64,000 nt of DNA from Thermoactinospora rubra. GTDB lineage: Bacteria > Actinomycetota > Actinomycetes > Streptosporangiales > Streptosporangiaceae. Where the stretch lies: the NCBI RefSeq assembly GCF_002093975.1, contig NZ_MSZZ01000011.1:124001-188000 (forward strand), written 5' to 3'. Below, piece by piece: positions 54,765 through 63,837 of the stretch. Positions within the stretch are counted from its first letter, which is position 1, and the number at the start of each line of letters is the position of its first letter. The notes under the pieces are model-generated. The model did no database searches. It was not told where the DNA came from and saw nothing but the letters and a program-made list of their open reading frames with translations. The position numbers were made by a program, and so were the translations under genes.

Positions 54765-55209
54765 CGCCTTCTGGCGCCTTCCCTCCCCGGTGCCCGTTCC
54801 TCGGCCTCTCACCGTCTTACGCCGCTTGGGGCACCATCGCTCTGCCTACCGGGCCGGTCCTGGCCGTGCGTGTCGGGGTGGGACCAACGGTGCCGACGTG
54901 CCGGTGTCCCCGCTTCGGCACCGCGCATACACCGCCCACGTGCCGGGTGGGACCCCACCCAGGTACGCGAGCCGCGCGCCGGCTTGTGCAGCGCACGGGG
55001 AAGCCACGGAAGGCGTCAGCGACCCGTGACGAGCGCGCTCGCCGGATAAACAGCCCGCCAAGGTGGGCAACGCTCCGGGGGAGACAGCCCGCCCGGATGG
55101 ATAACCCGCGGGGTGGGGCGGCCGGGATCCCCAGCGAGCTGGATCAGGGGCTCTTCGTACCCGCAGGATCCCCTGCCCCAGGGACACGCAAGTGGTGGGT
55201 CTGCGCCCA
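54765..55209. other. Intergenic region, no gene seen
   Basis: About 445 bp between the repeat and the convergent gene end at 55210. Open frames here lack ribosome sites or protein-like composition. It contains short GC-rich self-complementary stretches such as GGGTGGGACCCCACCC (about 54945-54960) and GAGCGCGCTC, which could fold, but nothing assignable. Confidence 0.5.
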
Positions 55210-56163
55210 TCACGCCGCCCAGGCCTCATCCGCATCGACCGGCACCCGTCGGACGAGGCCCGGCCGCTGGGTCGCGCACAGCCAGTCGTTGAGCGTGCCC
55301 GAGAAGCCGGCTGGTGGGGCGACCTTGAGGCACGCCGCACGGTCCGTCGCCCCGGGAGCCGGGTCGACCCTGAGCCGTGGGACGGCGCCCAAGGACCCGG
55401 GGTCGTCGCAGGGCGTCAGCCGTACCAGGAAAGGCGTCCCGTCGTCGGGGGTGTCGCGGTCGACGTGGAGGTGGTCGCTGATCGTGCGGGCCGCCGAGCC
55501 GGGGTGGGCGGCGACGAAGGCGAGGTGGTCGGTGACCAGGCGGTGCGCCACGGCGCGGAGGAGGCTGACGGCGCAGAGGCTGTGCGCGCAGGCCGCGCCC
55601 TCCAAAGTGAGCTCCGGCAGCGCGAAGCGGCGCAGGCCGCGCGAGGTGACGCGAAGGCAGGCGCAGGCGTGGTTGTCCGAGGGGTTCCACGGCGGGCAGG
55701 AGGCGTGGTCGCGCACCTCGATGTCCCAGCCGACCCAGTCGTCGCCGAGCTGGAACTCCGGACGCTCGCCCGGGCAGCCGTCACAGGCGACGACCGCCGA
55801 GCCGGTGAGCGGGTCGACGACCAGGCCGCCGCACTCCTCGGCGAGCGCGCGGGCGGCCGCCCTGGCGACCTGGACCGCGTGAGGATGATCGTGCGGCGGC
55901 GCCGTACTGGACACCAGGACGTGATGGCGGGCCCGGCGAAGGAACCGCCGCTCGTCGTCGGGGAGGTTCACGCCCACCGGGCGCCAGGCGCACCGGCGAT
56001 GGGTGACGGTGAGCGCGGGCGTGCCGAGGGCGGCGAGGGCCGCCCGTTTGTACGGCCTGCCGATGCGCCATGGCACGAGTGACTCCATCGCGACGGGCAT
56101 CCGCTCGACGGCCACGACGAAGAGCGACGTCAGCGCGACGGGAAGCGAGATAGTGATCTCCAT
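55210..56163 (-). CDS. Hypothetical protein
   Basis: 317 residues from ATG 56163. No family is recognised. The protein is rich in Cys and His pairs (VACDGCPG; HASCPPW; HACACLRV; CAHSLCAV), suggesting bound metal, perhaps a Zn knuckle. The N-terminus is hydrophobic (ITISLPVALTSLFVVAVERM) but short for a TM helix. It sits beside the RiPP-like cluster on the same strand, with a 114-bp gap after the HExxH gene; whether it belongs to the cluster is unclear. Confidence 0.65.
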   Translation of the reverse strand: MEITISLPVALTSLFVVAVERMPVAMESLVPWRIGRPYKRAALAALGTPALTVTHRRCAWRPVGVNLPDDERRFLRRARHHVLVSSTAPPHDHPHAVQVARAAARALAEECGGLVVDPLTGSAVVACDGCPGERPEFQLGDDWVGWDIEVRDHASCPPWNPSDNHACACLRVTSRGLRRFALPELTLEGAACAHSLCAVSLLRAVAHRLVTDHLAFVAAHPGSAARTISDHLHVDRDTPDDGTPFLVRLTPCDDPGSLGAVPRLRVDPAPGATDRAACLKVAPPAGFSGTLNDWLCATQRPGLVRRVPVDADEAWAA

Positions 56164-56277
56164 GACAGCCTCCGATGGCCTCCGGGGGAACCGACCGGAG
56201 CCAGGATGGAGGGTGGCGGAGGCCTCATGTGGGACCGAGCCGCGTTCTGTGGATAACTCGACGCCCCATGGCCGATG

Positions 56278-57333
56278 TCAAGGGCCGTAGGCCCCCGCAT
56301 ATTCGGCCAGCGGAACGCCTCCGGTGGTGGTCGCGGTCCCGAGCCGGTCGTTGGCCGAGCGCAGCCAGCGAACCAGGCGGCGTCCCTCCAGGCCGAGCTC
56401 CGCCCCGGCCTCCGGAGTGCTCAGCGCGGCTCCGAAGAAGTCGGCACGGGCCCAGCGGCAGACCAGGCGCTCGTCCACCTCGGCGGCCGTCAGGCCGAGG
56501 AGCTCGGCTCGGTCCGCGGCGGCCAGGTGGAGCAGCGCGCAGTGGACGTAGACGTGGAACGCGGCCATGGATCGGTCGACGCTGAACAACCGTCCCGCGC
56601 CACCCCACGGAACGAGGATCTTGTGACTCGTGTCGTCGCTGTACCCGTCCCGCAGCATCCGCCGCGTCAGTCTCACCTCCACGAGCTTTTGGTGCAGGCA
56701 CTCGTGGAGCAGGGCGTCAGCCGTCTCCAGCGGATCCTCCAGCAGGTCTGCGCTGAGGTAGACCAGCAAGGGAGTGCCGTTGACGAACGCGCTGCTGAGA
56801 TCGCCCTCGAAGAGGGCGAGCCCGCGGACGAGGGAGGTCGTCGGCGGCGCCACGTCCGGCAGCAGCTCGTGCAGCAGGTCGCGGGCGCGTTCGACGGCCG
56901 CCGCCGCGTTGGCCGACGGCTCCAGCATCTCGACGGTGAAGTCATGGCCGTCGTTGCGCATCGTCTGGTGGAACCTGTCGATGATCCGCTCGCCGAGCGG
57001 GTTGCCGGTCCAACCAGTCATGGTGACGAGGGGCTGTGACGGCACGTCTGGGCCGGCAGGCGCCTGGCCGAGGAGGTCGATCAGGTCGAGGGCCGTCTCC
57101 TGGGCGCGTTCACGGCTGGTCCGCAGGTGGATGAGCGACTCGTCCAGATATCCCCGGATGAGGATCTGATGGTACGGCGAGCCGGGCCACGGCCACGTCA
57201 GCGTGAAGCCGGGGAAGACGTCGGCGAAGAGTTCGGTCACGCCCTTGTAGAAGATGTCGGAGTTGGCCCTCAGCGAACGGCTGTCGCCGAAGATCCCCGT
57301 GGACAGGCCGCTCTCGACTTCCTTGGTTGTCAC
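56278..57333 (-). CDS. HExxH-type peptide beta-hydroxylase-like protein
   Basis: 351 residues from GTG 57333, overlapping the preceding small gene (GTGA). The motif LLHECLHQKLVE near residue 206 is a metallopeptidase-like HExxH. The size, all-helical character and position beside a small RRE-like protein fit the HExxH family associated with RiPP clusters, some members of which are 2-oxoglutarate-dependent peptide beta-hydroxylases rather than proteases. A likely substrate is the putative precursor at 60207. Confidence 0.75.
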   Translation of the reverse strand: MTTKEVESGLSTGIFGDSRSLRANSDIFYKGVTELFADVFPGFTLTWPWPGSPYHQILIRGYLDESLIHLRTSRERAQETALDLIDLLGQAPAGPDVPSQPLVTMTGWTGNPLGERIIDRFHQTMRNDGHDFTVEMLEPSANAAAAVERARDLLHELLPDVAPPTTSLVRGLALFEGDLSSAFVNGTPLLVYLSADLLEDPLETADALLHECLHQKLVEVRLTRRMLRDGYSDDTSHKILVPWGGAGRLFSVDRSMAAFHVYVHCALLHLAAADRAELLGLTAAEVDERLVCRWARADFFGAALSTPEAGAELGLEGRRLVRWLRSANDRLGTATTTGGVPLAEYAGAYGP

Positions 57334-57626
57334 GAGACCATCTCCTTCGCCGGGCGGATGAGCCCCTGGGCGCACAGCGCGGACACGTGCTTGTCGAAGG
57401 CCGCCCGGGCCTGCTCGGCAGGCACCCCGCGTCCGGCGATCCCGGCGTATTTGGCCGCGGCCGTCTCCAAGGGGTAGGCCGTGGACAGTTCCAGCGCCAG
57501 CCAGCTCGACTTGTCGAGGATCAACACTCCTACGGGTTCCCTGAAGAACACGAAGGCGTTCGACATGTCCTCGTAGGGACTCAACGTCCACCCCTCGGTC
57601 TTCTCGTACTCGGGCCGCTCGCTCAC
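57330..57626 (-). CDS. PqqD-like RiPP recognition element protein
   Basis: 98 residues. The pattern FREPVGVLILDKSSWLALEL, then a short helical region and HVSALCAQGLIR, matches PqqD-like winged-helix RRE proteins that bind RiPP leader peptides. GTG 57626 overlaps the MFS stop, and its stop overlaps the HExxH start. It would deliver the leader to the HExxH enzyme. Sequence evidence is weak but the context is strong. Confidence 0.6.
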   Translation of the reverse strand: MSERPEYEKTEGWTLSPYEDMSNAFVFFREPVGVLILDKSSWLALELSTAYPLETAAAKYAGIAGRGVPAEQARAAFDKHVSALCAQGLIRPAKEMVS

Positions 57627-58948
57627 GTCACCGTCATCCCTTCTCGCGCGGTCGGTTCGAGGTGCCGGTCCGCGCCGCGGACCGAAGGGGAGAGCATGCT
57701 CGCCGCCGCGACCAACGCGCCGACCACGGCGCACGCCCCGAGCAGGACCCCGGCCGCGCCCGCGTCTCCGGTCCCGAAGGTCTCGGCCAGGAATCCGTCG
57801 TCCATCAGGACGGACACATGGTCCGTGAGCGGCCCCGCGACCGCCATGGCGAACGGCACCGCGAGCTGGGCGACCGTTCGGCGCACCCCGAAGACCCTGG
57901 CTTGGAGGTCCAGCGGCACCGCTGACTGCCAGACCGACTGGTAGGCCCCGTTGATGACGGGGAGGACGAAGCCGGCGCAGAAGGACGCCGCCAGCCAGAC
58001 AGGGGCACTCCAGCCGAGGGAGGTGGCGAAAGGCCCGAGCAGGCAGCCCGTGATCATGCCGAGGAGGATGAGGGGGATCCGGCGGGTCCGGTGCAGCACG
58101 AAGGACGCCGACAGGCCGCCGAGAACTCCGCCCACCCCTCCCAGCGAGGTCACCAGCCCGAGCAGCGCCGCGTCGTCGCCGCTGCGCATCATGATGAGGG
58201 GAACGGTCAGCACCGATCCCATGGTCACGACGAAGTTCATCATGAAGAACACCACGAGGAGCGCCCGCAGGGCCGGCCTGGCCACGATGAAGCCCAGGCC
58301 GGTGCGCGCTCCGGCGAGGCTCACGGAGATCGGCGAGCGCCGGCTGTCCTCGCGGGGCTCCCGGCCGGTTCGGGGTATGGCCGTCACCGCGAGAGACGCC
58401 AGTCCGATCAGATAGCTGGCGGCGTCGACGAGCAGCACCCCGGACAGACCGAAGGCGCTCAGGAGCACGCCGCCCGCGAGCGGGGCGAGCACGGTCGACA
58501 GCGAGTCGGCCAGGCCGATCAGCCCGTTCGCCCGGGACAACCCCTCCTCCCCCGCCAGCAGGAGGACCACCTTGGAGTAGGCGAGCCAGTGCGCCGTCTC
58601 CACGATTCCTTCCACGGCGCCCACGACGTACAGGTGCCAGAGACTGAGCTGCCCGGTCGAGTAGAGGGCGACCAGCGTCAGTGCGATCGCCGCGAGAAGG
58701 CCGTCGCACCAGAGCATGAGCGCCTTGGGCGAGACCCGGTCGACATGGGCCCCGATGAAGGGGGCGAGCAGCAGTCCGGGAAGGAAGTTCACCAGGAGCA
58801 AGGTGGACAACGCGGTCGCCGAGCCCGTCGACTGCCAGGCCCAGAGGGTGACCGCGAACCATGCGACGCCTCCGCCCAACGTGGAGGCCGTCTGACCGAT
58901 CCAGATGAAATAAAACGGTCTGAGTCCTGCGCCAGAAGGCAGGAGCAT
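57623..58948 (-). CDS. MFS transporter
   Basis: 441 residues with 12 predicted TM helices. The motif-A-like segment GAHVDRVSPKALM follows TM2. It resembles the enterobactin-exporter-like MFS group (LPGLLLAPFIGAHVDR). First gene of the minus-strand operon with the RRE-like and HExxH genes, so it probably exports the mature product or gives self-immunity. It is divergent from the kinase-like gene 144 bp away. Confidence 0.88.
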   Translation of the reverse strand: MLLPSGAGLRPFYFIWIGQTASTLGGGVAWFAVTLWAWQSTGSATALSTLLLVNFLPGLLLAPFIGAHVDRVSPKALMLWCDGLLAAIALTLVALYSTGQLSLWHLYVVGAVEGIVETAHWLAYSKVVLLLAGEEGLSRANGLIGLADSLSTVLAPLAGGVLLSAFGLSGVLLVDAASYLIGLASLAVTAIPRTGREPREDSRRSPISVSLAGARTGLGFIVARPALRALLVVFFMMNFVVTMGSVLTVPLIMMRSGDDAALLGLVTSLGGVGGVLGGLSASFVLHRTRRIPLILLGMITGCLLGPFATSLGWSAPVWLAASFCAGFVLPVINGAYQSVWQSAVPLDLQARVFGVRRTVAQLAVPFAMAVAGPLTDHVSVLMDDGFLAETFGTGDAGAAGVLLGACAVVGALVAAASMLSPSVRGADRHLEPTAREGMTVT

Positions 58949-59092
58949 GGCGCACCAAACCCCCGGTGTGTATTACTATCCCCTTTACTCAATGCCGTGG
59001 AGACCATCTCAGATCGCGACTCCGGCCGTCAAGCGCCGTATGCCTTATTCCTTTGTCGGCTCCACCAGAAACTTCTCGCCGGGAGAACCCTC
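58949..59092. promoter_or_regulatory. Divergent promoter region of the RiPP-like cluster
   Basis: 144 bp between the MFS and kinase-like genes. AT-richer stretches (TGTATTACTAT near 58965-58980) mark probable promoters, but I could not assign hexamers. Confidence 0.4.
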
Positions 59093-60082
59093 ATGTCTTA
59101 CGACAAGGCGTCTGACTATCCTGACGTGTTCCATCACTTCGCCGTCGCGGAGAGTGAACGCGCGGCAGAGTCGTGTTATCTCTATGCCCCCGTCTTTCCC
59201 TCTCGAGTCGGGGGCGTCAAGGCGGTGATCAAGAGAACGACCGGTCCGATGAGTTCCGCCGTCGCGATCTCCCGTTGGGTCCGCGCTCTCGCCGAACAAG
59301 GTGTCGGCGTGGTGACACCTCTCCGTTTGGACTCCGACAACCCCGCACAGGTCGGCGACAGGGTATGGGTGGCCTACCCGTGGGTCGACGGCCGGCCGTA
59401 CAACGGCTCGACGGCGGACATCGTCGCGGCGGGCGACCTCCTGGGCCGCATCCACGCCGCCCAGGCGCCCACCGCCGACATGCCGCGGTTTCCCTGGCCC
59501 GACCACGACGCGGACTCGGTGGAGGAGGACATCACGGGTCTGCAGCGCGTGCTCGGCAAGCACGCGCCCGAGATCCACGACGAGGTGCTGGCGCGGATGG
59601 CTCCCTGGCTCGAGTCGTTCATGACCGAGACGCTCCCGCCGGTGCGTGACGGCGGGCTCCCGCGAGCCGTGGTCTCCATGGACTTCAAGGCCAACAACCT
59701 GGTCTACGTCGATGACGAGCCCGTCCTGATAGACCCCGACAACGCCGAGTACGCTCCGAGAATCCTCGACCTGGCGCTGGCCGCCCTGCTTTTCCACAAC
59801 GAGACGGCCACGGCGCCGCCCCGGCTCTTCACCGGAGCGGAGTGGGCGGCGTTCTCCTCGGCGTACGGCAGGCACGTCCGGCTCACCGCGGCCGAGCTGG
59901 CCCTATGGCCCACGGTCCTGCGCTACATGCTCCTCGAGTGGGGCGTCTGGACGCTGATCGACGCCGACGAATGGGATGACTGGGACGACCCGCATAAGCG
60001 CAACTTCCTTGTCGACCTCGCCACGGTCGACCTCGGCAGATTCCCGCTGCCGGCGGAACCATATAACTCAGAATTCCATTGA
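59093..60082 (+). CDS. Aminoglycoside-phosphotransferase-like kinase
   Basis: 329 residues from ATG 59093 with a GGGAGA site. APH/choline-kinase fold: VAYPWVDGRPY hinge, LLGRIHAAQAP, catalytic-loop region VVSMDFKANNLVYVDDEPVLIDPDNAEYAP near 195-225, with the catalytic Asp in MDFKANN and the metal-binding Asp in IDPDN. The substrate could be a small molecule or the peptide itself. It is the first plus-strand gene of the cluster and 124 bp upstream of the putative precursor. Confidence 0.82.
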   Translation: MSYDKASDYPDVFHHFAVAESERAAESCYLYAPVFPSRVGGVKAVIKRTTGPMSSAVAISRWVRALAEQGVGVVTPLRLDSDNPAQVGDRVWVAYPWVDGRPYNGSTADIVAAGDLLGRIHAAQAPTADMPRFPWPDHDADSVEEDITGLQRVLGKHAPEIHDEVLARMAPWLESFMTETLPPVRDGGLPRAVVSMDFKANNLVYVDDEPVLIDPDNAEYAPRILDLALAALLFHNETATAPPRLFTGAEWAAFSSAYGRHVRLTAAELALWPTVLRYMLLEWGVWTLIDADEWDDWDDPHKRNFLVDLATVDLGRFPLPAEPYNSEFH

Positions 60083-60089
60083 AGTCAAC

Positions 60090-60133
60090 AGGCCATAACA
60101 ATTTACTGACACTGGATAAGTCAGTCATGGCCT
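60090..60133 (+). promoter_or_regulatory. Nested inverted repeats upstream of the precursor gene
   Basis: Outer arms AGGCCAT (60090-60096) and ATGGCCT (60127-60133) enclose inner arms ACTGAC (60105-60110) and GTCAGT (60120-60125). The region is AT-rich. It could be a terminator for the kinase gene or an operator for the precursor. A TAAGGT -10-like box lies at 60136-60141. Confidence 0.5.
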
Positions 60134-60206
60134 AGTAAGGTACTCAGGGCGTCCAACGGGGGCGCTCGCGCGATGCGTGTCGCCGAGAGTTATGTACGGA
60201 GGATTC

Positions 60207-60389
60207 ATGTCCAACGCCCTGCAAGAACTCGAGGCCAAACTCGAGGCCGCTTTCAACACCAGCGACTGGAGTCTTGACTCCGACTCCGTCATTGGCGAGG
60301 ACGCCCTGTCCGACGTGGAGGAATCCTCGATTCGTCCCATCAACATGGACCTCGTCCCGCTGGGCGGCAGCAGGCCTCGCAGCAACTGA
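60207..60389 (+). CDS. Putative RiPP precursor peptide
   Basis: 60 residues with a perfect GGAGGATTC-ATG start. The N-terminal part is helical and acidic (LQELEAKLEAAF; SLDSDSVIGEDALSDVEES), the C-terminal 18 or so residues are neutral to basic and Pro/Gly-rich (RPINMDLVPLGGSRPRSN). No Cys is present, so it is not a lanthipeptide or sactipeptide. A leader/core layout with an RRE-like protein, HExxH hydroxylase-like enzyme and oxygenases nearby supports a precursor role. Cleavage and modification sites are unknown. Confidence 0.7.
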   Translation: MSNALQELEAKLEAAFNTSDWSLDSDSVIGEDALSDVEESSIRPINMDLVPLGGSRPRSN

Positions 60390-60482
60390 GAATCTGAACG
60401 ACCGCCATTAGGTCGGCAGAACTCGGTGGGCGTCCTCGCGCCCACCGAGGGTCCACCAGCACACCACGGGGTTGACGCACAC

Positions 60483-61628
60483 ATGATCGTGCGCGATGTG
60501 GTTCCGCGCGCCCTTCTTGACGCCGCCGCGACGACGCCGACACCCGCCGTCCTCTACGACCTCGCGGCGATCGGCGAGACCGTGGCCGAGTTGCGGCGGG
60601 ATCTGTCCCCGATACCAGACGTCCTGCTGTGTTTCGCGGTCAAGGCCAACCGTTGCCCGGCTGTCCTGCGGCACCTGGCCGGTCTCGGGCTCGGCGCGGA
60701 CATCGCGAGCCCGGCCGAACTGGATCTCGCCCTCGCCGCGGGCATGAAGGTCATCACCGCGACCGCGCCCGCGCTGAGCGCCCCCGACCTGGCCGGCTTC
60801 CACGAACGGGGTGTCCTCCTCGACGTCAGCAGCGTCTCTCAGCTCCGGGTGTTCCTCGACGAGGTGGGTCCCGGCGCACGGCTCGGCCTGCGTGTGCGCA
60901 TCCCGGTCTCCCCCGCGGAAAGGACGGGGAAGGGCATCGAGTGGAGCCGCTTCGGCGTCGATCCGGCGGATCCCGAACTGCATGAGCTGTTGCGCCGCTA
61001 CCACGTGGAGGTGGTCCGGCTCCACGCGCACTCGGGCGAGCTCATGACGGCGCGCCGGGCGCGACAGCTCACGACGGCGCTCCTGGCCTGCGCCGAGCAG
61101 TTCCCCGCGGTCACGACCCTCAACCTCGGCGGGGGGCTCGCCGCCCTCTACACGCGGCCGGCCGAGGCCCGGCAGGCGTGGGCCGAGGTCTCCGCGGCTC
61201 TGGCCCGGTTCGCCGACGAGCGGGGCAGGCGATTCCAGATCGTGGTGGAGCCGGGGATGCTGCTCACCGCACTGGCCGGCTACCTGGTGGTGTCCGTCCG
61301 TGCCGTGGACGGGCACCCCGCCGGACACCGCGTGGCCACCGTGGACGCCTCGGCGTGGAACCTCCTGGCCTGGACCGCACCCCGCCTGGTCGCCCAGATC
61401 CCCCACCGTTCCACCCCCGTGGACACCTACGCCGTCGCGGGTGCGAGCTGCTATGAGGAGGACTACGTGACCCGCGAGACACGCGCCGCCGGCCTGCGGG
61501 TGGGTGACCGGCTGGTCTTCAACGCCGCCGGCGCCTACGTCACCAGCATGGCGCGGTCCATGCACGGGCTCGCCCTGCCGTACGAAGCGGCGCTCGTCCC
61601 CATTCAGCAAGGGAACTTCACAGAGTGA
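60483..61628 (+). CDS. Fold-type III PLP decarboxylase homologue 1
   Basis: 381 residues, LysA/ornithine-decarboxylase family. The PLP lysine is in LLCFAVKANRCP near 60, the phosphate loop is LNLGGGLAALY, EPGMLLTA follows, and the active-site cysteine motif is GASCYEEDYV. Shorter than DapDC and without its ASVDGGMSDN segment (here TVDASAWN). It may decarboxylate an amino acid used in, or attached to, the cluster product. The stop overlaps the next gene (GTGA). ATG 60483 has only a weak ribosome site. Confidence 0.85.
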   Translation: MIVRDVVPRALLDAAATTPTPAVLYDLAAIGETVAELRRDLSPIPDVLLCFAVKANRCPAVLRHLAGLGLGADIASPAELDLALAAGMKVITATAPALSAPDLAGFHERGVLLDVSSVSQLRVFLDEVGPGARLGLRVRIPVSPAERTGKGIEWSRFGVDPADPELHELLRRYHVEVVRLHAHSGELMTARRARQLTTALLACAEQFPAVTTLNLGGGLAALYTRPAEARQAWAEVSAALARFADERGRRFQIVVEPGMLLTALAGYLVVSVRAVDGHPAGHRVATVDASAWNLLAWTAPRLVAQIPHRSTPVDTYAVAGASCYEEDYVTRETRAAGLRVGDRLVFNAAGAYVTSMARSMHGLALPYEAALVPIQQGNFTE

Positions 61629-62086
61629 GCACTCATCAGGCGTTACTCGATCCGGCGGTGCTGCGCGCCCTCGACCCGTCCTTCATCGACCTGCCGTCCG
61701 AGGAGTCGGTCCTGGAGGGTGTGGCCTCGCGGTACGCCGTGCTCGAACTCGGAGCCGAGGATCCGCGGCGCGCGGCGGTCCTGGACGTCGTCGACCTGGC
61801 GGCCCTGCCCGGCGAACCGGACGTCGTCGTGGTGCGGCGTTACTCGCGCGGCGACTACGCGCTGCCCCACCGTTTCGGGGAGGAGGTCGCCGGCGCCGGC
61901 TGGGGCGTCCACGTGGCTCTGCAGGACTCCCTGGTCGACGGCCTGACGTTCTGGGACGGACAGGAGTTCACGCGCGTTCTGGACACAGCCGGGACACCGG
62001 TACGGCCGGCCATGGACGCCTGGTGCTGGACCAGTCCCGTCCGCGCCGACGTCCGATACACGGTCACGATCGGAGGACGCGCGTGA
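61625..62086 (+). CDS. Degenerate 2OG-oxygenase-like (double-stranded beta-helix) protein
   Basis: 153 residues. It aligns by eye with the following gene: YALPHRFGEEV against YILPHRDSLQQ, and DAWCWTSPVRADVRYTVTI against AAWHWVDPVRDHVRYTLVTI. The Asp of HxD is Phe and the second His is Cys, so the 2-His-1-Asp iron site is lost. It is probably a regulatory or structural partner. GTG 61625 and stop overlap both neighbours. Confidence 0.65.
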   Translation: MSTHQALLDPAVLRALDPSFIDLPSEESVLEGVASRYAVLELGAEDPRRAAVLDVVDLAALPGEPDVVVVRRYSRGDYALPHRFGEEVAGAGWGVHVALQDSLVDGLTFWDGQEFTRVLDTAGTPVRPAMDAWCWTSPVRADVRYTVTIGGRA

Positions 62087-62622
62087 ACGGCATCTCGATC
62101 ACTCCCGACGTCGTGCGCGGCTGCGGCGAGATCATCGCCATGGCCGAGCGCTACCGGCGCCTGTTCAGCGACTATCCCGACCCGGCGGCCAAGCGGAACA
62201 GGCCGGCCGACTGGGACCCGCTCAACCCCTACCGGGACTCCGAGTACGAGGACGACGACAGGTATCACGTGCTCCAGATGGCGCAAATGCCCCGCGACCT
62301 CGCGCTGACCATCCTGAAGGGCATCGCCACACCCGATTGCGACCTGCGGAACTTCTACTTCCAGATCAACAGGTACGACATCGGCGACTACATCCTTCCG
62401 CATCGCGACAGCCTGCAGCAGGGCCTGTACATGCTCACCGACTCCGAGGTCGACGGGCTGGTGGTCCAGTCCGGACCCGGGCGCATGGAGTTCGTGCCCG
62501 ACCGCGCGGGCACCCTGATCGAGCACGACCCGGCCGCCTGGCACTGGGTCGATCCGGTGCGCGACCACGTCCGCTACACGTTGGTGACCATTCCGGCACG
62601 TCCCCCCGCCCGCAGAGGCTGA
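62083..62622 (+). CDS. 2-oxoglutarate/Fe(II) oxygenase-like protein
   Basis: 179 residues. The iron ligands His107 and Asp109 (LPHRDSL) and His154 (AAWHWVDP), plus the Arg of HVRYTLV that would bind 2-oxoglutarate, are in the expected order for a cupin-like dioxygenase. GTG 62083 overlaps the preceding stop. It likely hydroxylates the peptide or its amino-acid adduct, possibly as a pair with the degenerate paralogue just upstream. Confidence 0.75.
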   Translation: MNGISITPDVVRGCGEIIAMAERYRRLFSDYPDPAAKRNRPADWDPLNPYRDSEYEDDDRYHVLQMAQMPRDLALTILKGIATPDCDLRNFYFQINRYDIGDYILPHRDSLQQGLYMLTDSEVDGLVVQSGPGRMEFVPDRAGTLIEHDPAAWHWVDPVRDHVRYTLVTIPARPPARRG

Positions 62623-62634
62623 AAAGGAGCCACG

Positions 62635-63837
62635 ATGGCAGACCTCAGGGTTGAGCCGCTCATGTCCCAGCCTTCCTGGCGGCTGTTCGAGGCCGCCGCG
62701 GAGGTGGAGACCCCCGCGCTTGTCTACGATCTGCCGGGGATAGCCGCCACGGTCCGGCGCATGCAGCAGGACATTTCCACGGTGGAGGGCGCCAGGCTGA
62801 ATATCGCGCTGAAGGCCTGTCACACGCCGGAGATCCTGGCCTACCTGGCGCGGATGGACGTGGGCGCCGACGTCGCCAGCGTCGGCGAGCTGGACCTGGC
62901 CGAAGAGGCCGGGTTCCAGGAGATCTCCGCGACCGGCCCCGCTTTCTCTCCATCCCACTTCGCCCGCTTCGCACGAAGCGGCATCGTCGTCGACCTGGAC
63001 TCCCGAGGACAGATCGACCTCTACGGGCAGCACTTTCCCGGCACCGACGTGGGCCTCAGGGTCAGGGTTCCGCTCCCTGCCCGCCTGGAGTCGGATGCGA
63101 CCTTCGGCGGCAACAGCAGGTTCGGCGTCACGATCACCGATCCCGAACTGCACGCCGTCCTGGAACGGCACCGGCTGCGCGTCACCAGGATTCACCTGCA
63201 CACCGGGCAGATGACCCCCGAGTCGCTCCTCTACAAGGTCACCTACACCCTGATCATCGCGGCGCAGTTCCCCGACGTGCACACCATCGATCTGGGCGGC
63301 GGCTTCTTCCACCTGTACGCGCACCGCGGCCGGGCCATCACCGCGTTCCGGCGGATGCGGGAGCTCGTCGACGAGTGGCAGGAGCAGCATGGGCGGCAGA
63401 TCTCCTTCAGGTTCGAGCCGGGAGGGGCGGTGCTGGCCGTCTACGGCTACCTGTTCACCGAGGTGCGTTCGGTCGAGGAGCACCATCCCCACTACGGCAC
63501 CAGGGTGGTCACGGTGGACTCCTCGGCCTGGAACCTTGCGCCGTGGCACAGACCCGAGGTGCTGTCAGCCGACCCGGCCGCCGACTCCGCGCAGCGGGAG
63601 CCGGGCCTGATCGCGGGCAACACCCTCTACGAGAACGACTTCTTCGGCACCGACATCAAGGGGCGCGTCCAGCGGTTCGACTTCCCCAAGTGCCAGGTGG
63701 GCGACCGTCTGGTCATCACCGCGTCGGGCGCCTACACGATGACCAACTCGCGCCGCTTCAACCGGATCCCGCCACCGGCGGAGTACGGATTCGACGGCGT
63801 CGCCCTCACCCGGCTCACCACGGCGGCGTTCGCGTGA
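62635..63837 (+). CDS. Fold-type III PLP decarboxylase homologue 2
   Basis: 400 residues, paralogous to the 60483 gene. The PLP lysine is in LNIALKACHTPE near 60, the phosphate loop is IDLGGGFFHLY, then EPGGAVLA. At the position of the catalytic Cys it has GNTLYENDFF, so Cys is Leu. It may do a different reaction (racemisation, half-reaction) or be a partner subunit. ATG 62635 has an AAAAGGAG site; its stop overlaps the next GTG. Confidence 0.82.
   Translation: MADLRVEPLMSQPSWRLFEAAAEVETPALVYDLPGIAATVRRMQQDISTVEGARLNIALKACHTPEILAYLARMDVGADVASVGELDLAEEAGFQEISATGPAFSPSHFARFARSGIVVDLDSRGQIDLYGQHFPGTDVGLRVRVPLPARLESDATFGGNSRFGVTITDPELHAVLERHRLRVTRIHLHTGQMTPESLLYKVTYTLIIAAQFPDVHTIDLGGGFFHLYAHRGRAITAFRRMRELVDEWQEQHGRQISFRFEPGGAVLAVYGYLFTEVRSVEEHHPHYGTRVVTVDSSAWNLAPWHRPEVLSADPAADSAQREPGLIAGNTLYENDFFGTDIKGRVQRFDFPKCQVGDRLVITASGAYTMTNSRRFNRIPPPAEYGFDGVALTRLTTAAFA

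Noticed and set aside
54846..55340. 164-codon minus-strand frame in the intergenic region after the monooxygenase
   Set aside because: Arg/Pro/Gly-rich, overlaps the end of the 55210 gene in another frame, no ribosome site.
60177..60206. GTG start adding ten residues to the precursor peptide
   Set aside because: The ATG at 60207 has a perfectly spaced GGAGG; the upstream GTG does not.
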